Notes: a model not told the origin generated them from the sequence alone. DNA of 64,000 bases from an uncultured Archangium sp. (GCA_903905455.1 CAIVGN010000072.1:62001-126000), one strand, 5' to 3'. Shown: positions 24,656-33,901, counted from the first letter of the stretch. Numbers and translations: made by a program.

Positions 24656-25954
24656 GTGAAGACGAACTTCGTGGAAGAGCTGACGTGGCGCCGGATGCTG
24701 CACGACTCGATGCCCGGCACCGACAAGCTGCTGAACACCGAACGGGTCTCCGGGTACATCGGCTTCGACCCGACGGCGGACTCCCTGGGCGTGGGCAACC
24801 TGGTGCAGGTGATGACCCTGCTCCACTTCCAGCAGGCGGGGCACAAGCCCATCGTGCTCGTCGGCGGCGCCACCGGCATGGTGGGTGACCCGTCGGGCAA
24901 GTCGGAAGAGCGCTCGCTGCTGGGCACCGACACGCTCGCGCAGAACCTCGCGGGCCAGAAGAAGCAGCTCGAGCGCTTCCTCGACTTCAGCGGCGACGGC
25001 GCCGAGATGGTCAACAACCACGACTGGTTCAAGGACTTCTCGTTCCTCGACTTCATCCGTGACGTCGGCAAGCACGTGCCGGTCAACTACATGCTCGCCA
25101 AGGACTCGGTCGAGAAGCGTCTCAAGGGCGAGGGCATGAGCTTCACCGAGTTCACGTACCAGCTCATCCAGGGCTACGACTTCTTCTGGCTGTGGAAGAA
25201 CAAGGGCGTGAAGTTGCAGATGGGCGGGTCGGACCAGTGGGGCAACATCACCACCGGCACCGAGCTCATTCGCCGCAAGGGCGGGGAAGACGCGAAGGCC
25301 TACGCGCTCACCACGCCGCTCATCAAGAAGGCCGACGGCGAGAAGTTCGGCAAGACAGCCACCGGCAACCTGTGGCTCGACGCCAGGCGCACCTCGCCCT
25401 ACGAGTTCTACCAGTTCTGGCTCAACGCCTCCGACGAGGACGTGAAGAACTACATCCGCATCTTCACGCTGCTCGATCGCCCGACGGTCGAGGGGCTCGA
25501 GGCGGAGCACGACACCGCGCCGCAGAACCGGGTGCTGCAGAAGACCCTGGCGAAGGACATCACCCGGCGCGTGCACGGCGCCGACCAGGTGGACGTGGCG
25601 CTCGCCGCGACGGAGGTGCTCTTCGGCAAGGGCGCGCTCGAGCAACTGCAGGCGCTCAGCGACGAGCAGTTCCTCCAGGTCTTCGTCGGCGCCGGCGTGC
25701 CGGTGGCCGAGGTGCCGCGCGACGCCTTCGGAGGCGAAGGGGTCAACGTGGTCGACCTCTTCACCGACAAGTCGCAGCTCGTGGCCAGCAAGGGCGAAGC
25801 GCGCAAGCTGATGCAGGGCAACGGGCTCTCGGTGAACAAGCAGAAGGTCACCGACCCGAAGCTCGGCCTCAAGAGCGACCAGTTGATCAACGGCCGCTAC
25901 CTGCTGCTGCAGAAGGGCAAGAAGGACTACTGCCTCGTCAAGGCCGTCGGCTGA
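24656..25954 (+). CDS. tyrS: Tyrosyl-tRNA synthetase with altered HIGH motif
   Basis: 432 residues from GTG 24656; full length for the family. It charges tRNA-Tyr with tyrosine in the cytoplasm. The class I core is clear: '[18 protein letters not shown]' (31-54 region), '[17 protein letters not shown]', '[17 protein letters not shown]', '[13 protein letters not shown]', KMSKS equivalent KFGKT (230-234), and a C-terminal S4-like RNA-binding domain. The HIGH motif reads GVGN: Thr40 is kept, but the usual His45 is Gly and His48 is Asn. The start '[19 protein letters not shown]' follows the form seen in Bacteroidetes and some other groups. It ends one base before the convergent LysM gene ends. 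Confidence 0.95.
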   Translation: MKTNFVEELTWRRMLHDSMPGTDKLLNTERVSGYIGFDPTADSLGVGNLVQVMTLLHFQQAGHKPIVLVGGATGMVGDPSGKSEERSLLGTDTLAQNLAGQKKQLERFLDFSGDGAEMVNNHDWFKDFSFLDFIRDVGKHVPVNYMLAKDSVEKRLKGEGMSFTEFTYQLIQGYDFFWLWKNKGVKLQMGGSDQWGNITTGTELIRRKGGEDAKAYALTTPLIKKADGEKFGKTATGNLWLDARRTSPYEFYQFWLNASDEDVKNYIRIFTLLDRPTVEGLEAEHDTAPQNRVLQKTLAKDITRRVHGADQVDVALAATEVLFGKGALEQLQALSDEQFLQVFVGAGVPVAEVPRDAFGGEGVNVVDLFTDKSQLVASKGEARKLMQGNGLSVNKQKVTDPKLGLKSDQLINGRYLLLQKGKKDYCLVKAVG

Positions 25955-26572
25955 TCAGATCGGCGCGAAGATCTTCAGGCCGCTGCGGCTCGCGTTGCCG
26001 GCCAGGGTGTTGCGCTCGATGAAGTCGCTGTAGCTGCTGTGGCCGTCACCGGCGGTGATGGCCGTGTGCCCGTAGATGGCGCCCAGGCGGCTCGAGGTGT
26101 GCTCCCAGGTGAGGACCAGGCCCGGCGTCCGGAGCGCCTCGGCCAACGAGATGTTCACCTGCTTGAACTTGTTGCGCGGCAGGTTGTTGTCGATCTGGTT
26201 GCCGTTGCCCCAGACCTTGATGCCGAAGGTCTTCTGGATGGCGCGGCTCACGCCCGTCGCGCACAGGCCCTGGCCGCTGGAGCCGCCCATGCTCAGCGCC
26301 GTGGCGCGACCCGCCGCCGCCAGCCGCGACGAGCCCTGCACCCCGCCCGCGTGCACCGGCTTCGGGCCCGTGGTGTGCGCCGGCGCCGCGGGGTGCTTCG
26401 GCGCGTGGAAGGTGTCCTGCGTGCTGTGCCCCGGCAGCCGCAGCGAGTGGCCGGCGATGATCAGGTTCACGTTGTGGATGCCGTTGAGCTTCGCGAGCGC
26501 CCCGACCGTCGTGTGGTACCGCGCCGCGATGCCGGACAGCGTGTCGCCATTTCGGATCTGGTAGCTGGACAT
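25955..26572 (-). CDS. LysM-domain protein with CHAP/NlpC-like C-terminal domain
   Basis: 205 residues. The N-terminal LysM motif (about 3-47: YQIRNGDTLSGIAARY…) binds peptidoglycan-type glycans. A Pro/His/Ala linker follows, then a domain with 'GQGLCATGVSRAIQ' (Cys at the start of a helix) and 'YGHTAITAG' (His after a strand), the Cys/His layout of CHAP or NlpC/P60 amidases. No signal peptide precedes the LysM, which is unusual for a wall enzyme and suggests export by another route or a phage/effector-like origin. The stop codon directly abuts that of tyrS. Confidence 0.75.
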   Translation of the reverse strand: MSSYQIRNGDTLSGIAARYHTTVGALAKLNGIHNVNLIIAGHSLRLPGHSTQDTFHAPKHPAAPAHTTGPKPVHAGGVQGSSRLAAAGRATALSMGGSSGQGLCATGVSRAIQKTFGIKVWGNGNQIDNNLPRNKFKQVNISLAEALRTPGLVLTWEHTSSRLGAIYGHTAITAGDGHSSYSDFIERNTLAGNASRSGLKIFAPI

Positions 26573-26728
26573 GCTTCATTGTCGGAGCGCCCGGAACCTC
26601 GACTTTCGGGGACAACGTAAATGGCCTTTCCGATTCAGGGGCAATTCGGGGGCGGGCCGGAAGGGAGGCGGGTCGGGAAGGGGCACCCCCGCCCAGCGCA
26701 CCCCGGCCAGCGCCTCGACGCCGGCGCC

Positions 26729-26891
26729 GGGTGACGCGCTCGTGCAGGCTTCGCCGAAGGTGACCTCCGCAGGGTGCGAGGGTCCACGAGTCCGTCATCA
26801 AAATTGACAACCGCTCAGGTCAAAACTGGACGTTGTCAATTTTGATGACGCACCCGGAGACCTCCGCGGGGAGCGCGCGTCTCTCCGTCAC
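26729..26891. repeat. Dispersed palindromic element, copy 1 (MITE-like)
   Basis: A 62-bp core (26791-26852) has AT-rich inverted arms; the inner 18 bp (GTCATCAAAATTGACAAC at 26794-26811 and its exact complement at 26832-26849) are perfect and flank a 20-base loop. Copy 2 at 61220-61381 has the same core. When one copy is reversed, similarity continues on both sides to GTGAC ends, about 162 bp in all. The AT-rich core stands out in a 70% GC genome. The segment 26573-27013 contains no other gene that I can support. The copy lies about 120 bp upstream of a linker-lipoprotein gene. Confidence 0.85.
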
Positions 26892-27013
26892 CAGGCGCTC
26901 GCGGTCGCGGGGCTGGGCGTGCTCGGCAACCACGAAGGTCAACCGCGCCCCCGCCCGCCATGCCGGCGCCGTGTCGCTGGCGTCCACCCGGGGCCCCGTG
27001 CTCCGCTGACCGC

Positions 27014-28252
27014 GTGCGTGCTTCCCTGCTCTGCCTGCTGTGCGCCTGTGGCGCGTTGACCCCTCCCTCCTCTGACGCCGGTACAGGCGGCGGAACTGCG
27101 TCCACCGGCGGTGGCGGCGGCACGTCGACCGGAGGCGGCACGTCGACCGGAGGCGGAACCGCGACCGGAGGCGGAACCGCGACCGGAGGCGGAACCGCGA
27201 CCGGAGGCGGAACCGCGACCGGAGGCGGAACCGCGACCGGAGGCGGAACCGCGACCGGCGGTGGAACCGCGACTGGTGGTGGCACCGCGACCGGCGGTGG
27301 CACCGGAGAGTTCACCTTCTCCCGCCTGACCTTCTCCCCCGTGCCCTCGGGAGTCGTGAACTCCCCCGACGTCGTGGGCCTCGCCCGGCGCACCAACGGC
27401 GAGCTCTGGGTCGCCCTCGCCGACTCGAGCATCTACCTCGCCGCGTCCGGCTCGCAGACACTGCGGCCGCTGGCGAACCTCCCCTCCATTCCCACCACGC
27501 GCACCCAGGTCACCGGCCTCGCGGTCACGCCCACCGAGGTCTTCATCTCGAAGGCCGGCAGCGTGCACCACTGCACGGGCACGTGCGCCTCGCACAACGA
27601 TTTCACCGTCGCCACCAGCGTCGGCGGCCTCGAGACGACGGTGGCCCTCTGCGCCCGGGACGCGCGGGTCTTCATGCTCAGCCAGAGCGGCAGCACCAGC
27701 TCGCTGTGGGAATACCAGGGCGGCACCTTCACCAAGACCGTGGCCGACGTCGGCGTGGCGCACGGCATGGGGTGTTTCATCGCCGAGAACGGTGACGTGC
27801 TCGTCGTCGGCGACGACTCGAACGTCGCGGTGCTGACCAGCAACGGCGGCCTGAACAACGAGCCCATCGACCTCGGCGCGCACCCCGGCGCGAGCTGGAG
27901 ATCCGTGACCACCTCGGCCACCGGCGGCTTTCTCGTGGGTGGAGGCTCTGGCTACCGCTTCGCCACGCGCCAGGCGGGCCACTGGGTCGACCTGGCGCCG
28001 AACACCGCGGGCGCGGTGATGACCACCGTGCTCGCCGCCGGCGCCGACGTCTACGCGGGGGGCTTCACCAACACCGGCAGCACCGCCACCCCGGCCTTCT
28101 TCAAGTGGAACGGGACCAGCTTCGTCGCGCTCTCCCCGCCGCCCTTTGCCATCGACGTCACCGACGGCCTGGCGGTCAGCGCCAACGAACTCTACTTCGG
28201 CGGCCCCAGTCGCACCTCGGGCTCCTACGAAGTGCTGCACGGCACCCGCTGA
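27014..28252 (+). CDS. Lipoprotein with Gly/Thr linker and propeller-like domain
   Basis: 412 residues from GTG 27014, which opens a lipoprotein signal (MRASLLCLLCAC); ATG 26960 would give an unnatural Arg/Pro front. After the lipidated Cys comes a ~75-residue linker of repeated GGGTAT units, then ~310 residues of beta-rich sequence with recurring 'V.GLA…GELWVAL', 'GLAVTPTEVFIS', 'VTTSATGGFLVGGG', 'TVLAAGADVYAGGF' blades. This is compatible with a beta-propeller of the two-component-sensor or Ycf48 kind. It is probably exposed on the cell surface. It is convergent with the next gene, nine bases apart. Confidence 0.72.
   Translation: MRASLLCLLCACGALTPPSSDAGTGGGTASTGGGGGTSTGGGTSTGGGTATGGGTATGGGTATGGGTATGGGTATGGGTATGGGTATGGGTATGGGTGEFTFSRLTFSPVPSGVVNSPDVVGLARRTNGELWVALADSSIYLAASGSQTLRPLANLPSIPTTRTQVTGLAVTPTEVFISKAGSVHHCTGTCASHNDFTVATSVGGLETTVALCARDARVFMLSQSGSTSSLWEYQGGTFTKTVADVGVAHGMGCFIAENGDVLVVGDDSNVAVLTSNGGLNNEPIDLGAHPGASWRSVTTSATGGFLVGGGSGYRFATRQAGHWVDLAPNTAGAVMTTVLAAGADVYAGGFTNTGSTATPAFFKWNGTSFVALSPPPFAIDVTDGLAVSANELYFGGPSRTSGSYEVLHGTR
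27113..27306. repeat. 18-bp tandem repeat encoding GGGTAT/GGGTST linker
   Basis: About ten units of an 18-bp sequence (GGAGGCGGAACCGCGACC and variants) in frame. Unit number could change by slippage without shifting the frame, altering linker length by six residues each time. Confidence 0.9.
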
Positions 28253-28261
28253 GCGCGAGGC

Positions 28262-29035
28262 CTACTGCGACAGGTCGAGGGTGAACGTCGCGTCAGACGC
28301 GAGGCTGTGCGTGTCGTCGGCGGGATGCGCGACGTTCATGAGCGTGAACTGGAACACCGGGCAGTTGCCCGTCCAGAAGTCCCTGCTGGCCGTCATGTCG
28401 AAGGGGAGCTTGCTGGTCGGCCCCGTCGTGCTCAGGCTGACCGTCGCCGGGGTCGAGGCCACCACGAAGGCCGTCGCCGATTCGGTGGTGTTGAAGGGCT
28501 CGGTGCCCGTGGCGCGCAGCCGGAAGTTCGCCGGGCCCGAGAAGCCGCCCGTGGGGCACGCCTGCACCCAGAACCCGGCCCTGGCGTCGCACTGGGTGCC
28601 GATCCCGGCGAGCGCCGAGGTGGCCGCGGTCGTGGACTGGAACCGCACCACGAGGCTGTTCCCCGACGGGGTCACCGTGAGCGTCGCGACCGCGGAGCCC
28701 GTACCCACCATCGACGTCGCGTTGACCGTCATCGCGCCGACCACGGACTGGCCGAGCAGGGGCGTCGCGGGCTGCGGGTCGGACACGTCGGCGACCGTCG
28801 CGCTGTTCCGCACCGTCTTGCAGTGCGTGACCAGCGGCGCACTGACGGGCGTACCCGGCGGAGAGGCGAACCAGGTCCATTCCACGCCGAACACGCCAGC
28901 AGTTCCGCCGCCACCACCCGTGGCCCCCGAACCGCCTCCCACGCCACCGTCCTCTTCGGGGTCGATGGGCTCGGGGCAGCCCAGCAGTGCGAGGCAAAAC
29001 ACCACGGCGAGACACCACGAGAGGGGTGAACGCAT
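28262..29035 (-). CDS. Secreted lipoprotein of unknown function
   Basis: 257 residues from ATG 29035. Signal peptide MRSPLSWCLAVVFCLALLGC ends in lipobox LLGC. A short acidic/Gly linker (EEDGGVGGGSGATGGGGG) is followed by ~210 residues of beta-rich sequence rich in Thr/Ser/Ala with four Cys that could form two disulphides. No domain is recognised. No close ribosome site is visible. It shares a 105-bp divergent region with the PAS-GGDEF-EAL gene. Confidence 0.7.
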   Translation of the reverse strand: MRSPLSWCLAVVFCLALLGCPEPIDPEEDGGVGGGSGATGGGGGTAGVFGVEWTWFASPPGTPVSAPLVTHCKTVRNSATVADVSDPQPATPLLGQSVVGAMTVNATSMVGTGSAVATLTVTPSGNSLVVRFQSTTAATSALAGIGTQCDARAGFWVQACPTGGFSGPANFRLRATGTEPFNTTESATAFVVASTPATVSLSTTGPTSKLPFDMTASRDFWTGNCPVFQFTLMNVAHPADDTHSLASDATFTLDLSQ

Positions 29036-29140
29036 GCCGAAATCAAAACGGCAGCCCCCTGAAGTGCCAAGCGCATTGTTTGCGCAGCAAGCATTCGCAC
29101 GTAGGCGACGGCCCCGGTTCGTGAGGTAGCCTGCGCCGCG

Positions 29141-31468
29141 ATGTCTCTGGGCCCGATCGTGAACCTGCTCGAATCAGTCCCTGCGGCCCTCGTGGCGCAC
29201 GACCCTCAAGGCACCGTCGTGGCCTGGAACCCGGCGGCAGAGACGTTGCTCGGGTGGCGCCGCGACGAGGTGCTCGGCCGACCTTCCCCGTTGCCGCGCG
29301 AGCTGCTGGAGGGCGCCGCGGAAGTCGGCCTGACGGAGGTGGCCACGCGCGCCGGGACCCCGCTGCAGCTCTCGTTTGCCCGCGTGCCGTTGCCGGGCCT
29401 GGGCGGCACGGCCCTCGTGCTCTGGCCTCCCCAGGCACCTGTGGCGCTCGACGCCCCGATGCTCCGCGCCCTCTTCCACCACGCGCCCGACGGCATCGTG
29501 GTGGTCGACCGCAAGGGCAGCATCATCGACGCCAACCCGGCCATGGGGCGCATGCTGGGCATGAGCCGGGCCGAGCACCCACCGGGCACGCTGTGGGACT
29601 TCATGGACACCTCGGCGGGCGGGTTGCCGACGGCGCAGGAACACTTCGGCCAGGTCCTCGCCAGCGGCCGCGCCATCGGGGAGGTGCCCCTCAAGCGTGG
29701 CGACGGCACGACCCTGCGCGTCGACATCAGCGCCGCGGCCTTCGCCGAAGACCGCTTCGTGGGCTTCGTGCGCGACGTGACCGCGCAGCGCCGCGACGCC
29801 CTGCAGCTGCGGCTCTTCTCGCGGCTCTTCGAGTGTTCAGGCGAAGCCATCGTCATCACCGACCGCCACAACGCCATCATCGCCACCAACAACGCCTTCA
29901 CCGAGATCACCGGCTACGCGTTCCAGGAGGTGCTGGGCAAGAACCCCTCGCTGCTCAGCTCCGGCCGCCACGATCGCGCCTTCTACGAGGCGATGTGGAC
30001 CACGCTGAAGCAGACGGGCCAATGGCAGGGCGAAGTGTGGAACCGCCGCAAGTCGGGCGAGATCTTCCCGGAGTGGACCACCCTCAACACCATCCGCGAC
30101 GAGGCCGGCGAGGTGACGAACTACGTCGCCATCTTCGCCGACATCAGCGCCATCAAGAACTCGCAGGCCCAGGTGATGTACCTGGCGCAGCACGACCACC
30201 TCACCGGGCTGCCCAACCGCACGCTGCTGCGAGATCGCCTCGGCCAGGCCATGGGGCTGGCGCAGCGCGCGAACCACCAGGTCGCGCTGATGCTCGTCGA
30301 CCTCGACGGCTTCAAGACCGTCAACAGCTCCATGGGCCCGCAGGAAGGCGACCTGCTGCTCAAGGAGATGGCCCGCCGCATCCAGGCCGTGGTGCGCGAG
30401 GGTGACACCGTGGCGCGCATGGGCGGCGACGAGTTCGCCATCGTGCTCACCCCGCTCGACCGGGCCACCGACAGCCTCAAGGTCGCCAGCAAGGTGCGCG
30501 AGGCCATCGTGCAGCCGGTCACCGTCGCCGGCCGCCAGATGCGCTTCACCGCGTCCATCGGCATCAGCGTCTTCCCGCAGGACGGCGCGAGCGTGAACGC
30601 GCTGCTCAGCCACGCCGACGCCGCCATGTACACCGCGAAGGAAGCCGGCCGGAACACCTCGCGCTTCTTCACCGAGGACATGAACAGCCGCGCGCTCGAG
30701 CACCTCGTGCTGCTCAACGCCATGACCCAGGGCCTCGAGCGCGGCGAGTTCCATCTCCAGTTCCAGCCGCAGCGCCCCATGAGCGGCAAGGGGTTGATCG
30801 GCGTCGAGGCGCTCCTGCGCTGGCGTCACCCCGAGCTGGGCCTCGTGCCGCCCGACCGCTTCATTCGCATTGCCGAAGACTCCGGCCTCATTCGCCCCAT
30901 CGGCGCGTGGGTGCTGCAGGAGGCCTGTCGCCGCGCGAAGGGCTGGAACCTGCCGGTGGCCGTCAACCTGTCGGTGGTGCAGCTGCAAGACCCCGACTTC
31001 TTCGAGGTGGTGACCAGGGCGTTGGCCGAGAGCGGCGTCGACCCGGCGCTCATCGAGCTGGAGGTCACCGAGAGCGTGGTGATGAAGGACCCCCGGGCCA
31101 CGGTGGAGCTGCTCACGCGCCTGCGCGCCCTGGGCCTGCGCCTGGCGATGGACGACTTCGGCACCGGCTACTCGTCGTTGGCGCAGCTCAAGCGGCTGCC
31201 GCTGCACCGGCTGAAGATCGACCGCGCCTTCGTGCGCGACGTGCTCACCGACCCGGCGGACCAGGCCGTGGTGCAGGCCGTCATCGCCATGGGCCACGCG
31301 CTCAAGCTGCGGATCATCGCCGAGGGCGTCGAGACCCGCGACCAGCTCCAGGTGCTCACCGACTTCGGCTGCGACGAAGTGCAGGGGTACCTGTTCGGGC
31401 ACCCGGCCGAACCCGAGGTGATCGACGCCGAGCGGAGCGCCGATGCACCACCGGCCCCGCCGGGCTGA
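29141..31468 (+). CDS. PAS-GGDEF-EAL cyclic-di-GMP signalling protein
   Basis: 775 residues from ATG 29141; no membrane segment, so cytoplasmic. Three PAS domains are seen at about 5-95, 105-215 and 222-335, the second and third with the classic 'DGIVVVDRKGSIIDANPAM' and 'EAIVITDRHNAIIATNNAF' openings. The GGDEF domain (~340-510) has an intact GGDEF signature at 428-432. The EAL domain (~525-765) keeps E556-A-L, the Asn of 'NLSVVQL', 'EVTES', 'DDFGTGYSSL', 'KIDRAFV', 'EGVET' and 'QGYLFG'. Both catalytic sites look active, so it could make and break cyclic di-GMP under PAS control. It is likely monocistronic. Confidence 0.95.
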   Translation: MSLGPIVNLLESVPAALVAHDPQGTVVAWNPAAETLLGWRRDEVLGRPSPLPRELLEGAAEVGLTEVATRAGTPLQLSFARVPLPGLGGTALVLWPPQAPVALDAPMLRALFHHAPDGIVVVDRKGSIIDANPAMGRMLGMSRAEHPPGTLWDFMDTSAGGLPTAQEHFGQVLASGRAIGEVPLKRGDGTTLRVDISAAAFAEDRFVGFVRDVTAQRRDALQLRLFSRLFECSGEAIVITDRHNAIIATNNAFTEITGYAFQEVLGKNPSLLSSGRHDRAFYEAMWTTLKQTGQWQGEVWNRRKSGEIFPEWTTLNTIRDEAGEVTNYVAIFADISAIKNSQAQVMYLAQHDHLTGLPNRTLLRDRLGQAMGLAQRANHQVALMLVDLDGFKTVNSSMGPQEGDLLLKEMARRIQAVVREGDTVARMGGDEFAIVLTPLDRATDSLKVASKVREAIVQPVTVAGRQMRFTASIGISVFPQDGASVNALLSHADAAMYTAKEAGRNTSRFFTEDMNSRALEHLVLLNAMTQGLERGEFHLQFQPQRPMSGKGLIGVEALLRWRHPELGLVPPDRFIRIAEDSGLIRPIGAWVLQEACRRAKGWNLPVAVNLSVVQLQDPDFFEVVTRALAESGVDPALIELEVTESVVMKDPRATVELLTRLRALGLRLAMDDFGTGYSSLAQLKRLPLHRLKIDRAFVRDVLTDPADQAVVQAVIAMGHALKLRIIAEGVETRDQLQVLTDFGCDEVQGYLFGHPAEPEVIDAERSADAPPAPPG

Positions 31469-31534
31469 AAGCCCGTTTACACCCCCGGGTGGCCAACTTG
31501 CGCGCGCCCAGGCGGCAGCCTACAGGCGCCGTCC

Positions 31535-33901
31535 ATGTTGCTGCCCCTGCTCCTCGTCCTCGCCGCCGCGCCGGTCACCTTTCAATCGGGCGTGCTGACG
31601 CCCCCGCTCATCGGCTCGCCGGGTGACGCCGCGCTGCGCTTCGCGGCCTCGCGCCAGGCGGAGCTGGGCCTCGACCCGCGCTCCACGCTGTCGGTGGGAC
31701 GCCTGATGTCGACGCGCTTCGGCGGCACCGTGCAGCTGGTGCAGCAGGTCGACGGGCTCGAGGTCTTCGGCGCGCGGTTGATCGTCACCTTCGACGAGCA
31801 GCAGCGCGTGGTGCGCGTGTCGTCCACGCTCAAGCACTTCACCGAGGTGAAGACCGCGGCGACGCTGACCGGGCCGCAGGCGCTCGAGCGGGCGACGCAC
31901 GAGGTCGACGGGGCGTGGCTGCGCAGCGACGGCGTGCCCTACGGCGGCGCGCACCGCCAGGCGTTCGTGGTGAACGGCGCGGCGCACGTGGGCTTCCTCG
32001 CCTTCGTGCCCACGCTCAAGAACTCGCAGAGCTGGCACGTGGCCATCGACGGCACCGACGGCTCGGTGCTCTTCGTGCAGGACCGCGCGCGGGCGGGCAA
32101 CGCGGCAAAGGTGTACCCGTCCAGCCCCGGCGGCGTGAACGCGGGCGTGGGCGTCACCCCCACGGCCGACGTGGCGCTGGCGCATCTCCCGGCCGACGCG
32201 GGCTTCCTGCGCGGCGATCGCATTCGCGCGCTCAACTGCTGCCCCACCGAGAACTGCAACCCCGACGCGGGCCCCCTGCGCGCGCAGGGCATGGCGCAGA
32301 GCTTCAACGGCCCCATCACCTTCGACGTGGCCATCTGTGATCAGCGCCCCCGGGCCACCAACGACCCCGCGGTGCACGCCAGCGGAGACTACGTCTACGC
32401 GCCGGTCGACCCGCCGGGCACGGTGAACCCCAGCATCAACAACCCGGCCGACTACGACGAGTTCGCCGAGGTGCACGCCTACTTCCACGTGAGCAAGGCC
32501 TACGAGGCGGTGCGCGGCTTCTCGGTGGGCCCGCTGGCGCGCGACGGCGGCTTCTCGCCGTTCACCATGCGCAACACCGGCGCCGGCGGCGACCTGCCCG
32601 CGGTGTGGGTCAACGTCGCCGACGCCGACATGAACAACGCCACGCCCAACGCGCAGGGCGTGTACGTGAGCAACACCCTCTCGCGCACCGACAACGCGAT
32701 GTACCTGGCGCGCGAGAACATGGACTTCCTGCTGCTGCCACCGCAGGTGCTGGCCTCCGACGCGCTGGTCATCTACCAGGGCGCCGCGGCCGACTTCGCC
32801 TACGACGGGCCGGTGCTGTGGCACGAGTTCGGGCACGGGGTCATCCACTCCACCGCGGACTGGACCACCGGCGTCACCTTCGACTCGCGCTCGGTGAACA
32901 ACGAGTCGTCGGCGCTCGACGAGGGCAACGCCGACCTCATCGCCGCGATGACCGGCAACGACCCGGTGGTGGGCCAGTACGTCGGCCCGCGCATCGACCC
33001 CACGATGAGCGCCATCCGCGACGTGGACAACACCGAGCGCTGCCCCGACGTGCTGTGGGGCGAGTCGCACCAGGACTCGCTGCACTACACCGGCGCGGTG
33101 TGGGAGGTGCGCAAGCTGTTCCTGGGCACCGACGACGGCGCCACCTTCAACGCGGCGTACTACGCGGCGCTGGTCTCGTTCCCGCCCGACGTGAACTTCG
33201 AGAAGGCCGCGGCGATCATCACCTCGGCCGTGGTGCAGGCCTTCCCCCAGGTCGCCGACGCGCGGGCGAAGATCGAGGCCATCTTCGATGCCCGCGGCGT
33301 GACGCACTGCTCGAAGGTGCTCGACGTGACCGCCGACCCCGCGGCGGTGCACCACTTCTATGGCATCGTGGGCACCACCTTCGCGGCGCTCAACGACGGC
33401 GCCGTGGTGCCGGGCCCGTACCAGTTCAAGATTCACCTGCCCCATGGCGCGAAGAGCGTGAGCGTCGCCGCGCAGATGCCCAACTTCGGCGGCAACACCT
33501 CGTCGCGGCTCGAGCTGCTGGCGGCCGCGGATCGCCCGGTCACCTTCATCGAGAACGGCGGCTCGTTGATCAACGACGCCCAGGCGCGCTCGGTGCCCTC
33601 GGCGTCGGGCAACGACGTCACCGGAAAGACGCTCATCGACGTGGCCTGTGGCGGCGACGTCTACGTCGCGCTGGGCAACACCAGCCGGCGCGACCGCCAG
33701 GTGTACGAGCTGGGCTTCTCGTTCGAGCCGGCCGACAGCTGCCCGGAGGTGGTCGATGCCGGCCCCCCGGTGCCCCTGCCGGTCTCGCTGGCGCACGCGC
33801 CGGAGTTGCTCGGGGATCGCGCCCAGGGGTGCGGGTGCAGCTCGGTGGACGCGATGGCCTTGTTCGCGGGCCTGGCGTTGTTGGCGCGCCGTCGGCGCTG
33901 A
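31535..33901 (+). CDS. MYXO-CTERM secreted metalloprotease (gluzincin, M4/M36-like)
   Basis: 788 residues from ATG 31535. The signal peptide is short (MLLPLLLVLAAA). Residues ~25-190 resemble an FTP/PepSY-type propeptide ('VQLVQQVDGLEVFGARLIVTFDEQQRVV'), which would keep the enzyme inactive until cleavage. The catalytic part carries HEFGH at 430-434 and 'DEGNAD' with Glu463 as the likely third zinc ligand. A beta-sandwich domain follows. The C-terminus 'GCGCSS' + hydrophobic helix + RRRR is the MYXO-CTERM surface-sorting signal, expected to be processed at the Cys by a myxosortase-type protease. It is therefore a cell-surface peptidase. Confidence 0.9.
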   Translation: MLLPLLLVLAAAPVTFQSGVLTPPLIGSPGDAALRFAASRQAELGLDPRSTLSVGRLMSTRFGGTVQLVQQVDGLEVFGARLIVTFDEQQRVVRVSSTLKHFTEVKTAATLTGPQALERATHEVDGAWLRSDGVPYGGAHRQAFVVNGAAHVGFLAFVPTLKNSQSWHVAIDGTDGSVLFVQDRARAGNAAKVYPSSPGGVNAGVGVTPTADVALAHLPADAGFLRGDRIRALNCCPTENCNPDAGPLRAQGMAQSFNGPITFDVAICDQRPRATNDPAVHASGDYVYAPVDPPGTVNPSINNPADYDEFAEVHAYFHVSKAYEAVRGFSVGPLARDGGFSPFTMRNTGAGGDLPAVWVNVADADMNNATPNAQGVYVSNTLSRTDNAMYLARENMDFLLLPPQVLASDALVIYQGAAADFAYDGPVLWHEFGHGVIHSTADWTTGVTFDSRSVNNESSALDEGNADLIAAMTGNDPVVGQYVGPRIDPTMSAIRDVDNTERCPDVLWGESHQDSLHYTGAVWEVRKLFLGTDDGATFNAAYYAALVSFPPDVNFEKAAAIITSAVVQAFPQVADARAKIEAIFDARGVTHCSKVLDVTADPAAVHHFYGIVGTTFAALNDGAVVPGPYQFKIHLPHGAKSVSVAAQMPNFGGNTSSRLELLAAADRPVTFIENGGSLINDAQARSVPSASGNDVTGKTLIDVACGGDVYVALGNTSRRDRQVYELGFSFEPADSCPEVVDAGPPVPLPVSLAHAPELLGDRAQGCGCSSVDAMALFAGLALLARRRR

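Noticed and set aside
24656-25954. tyrS as a pseudogene because of the altered HIGH motif
   Set aside because: Full length, no frameshift, all other motifs intact and codon use normal.
27113-27306. Regular repeats that might be read as a CRISPR array
   Set aside because: The units are contiguous 18-bp copies with no spacers, in frame inside a gene; no cas genes nearby.
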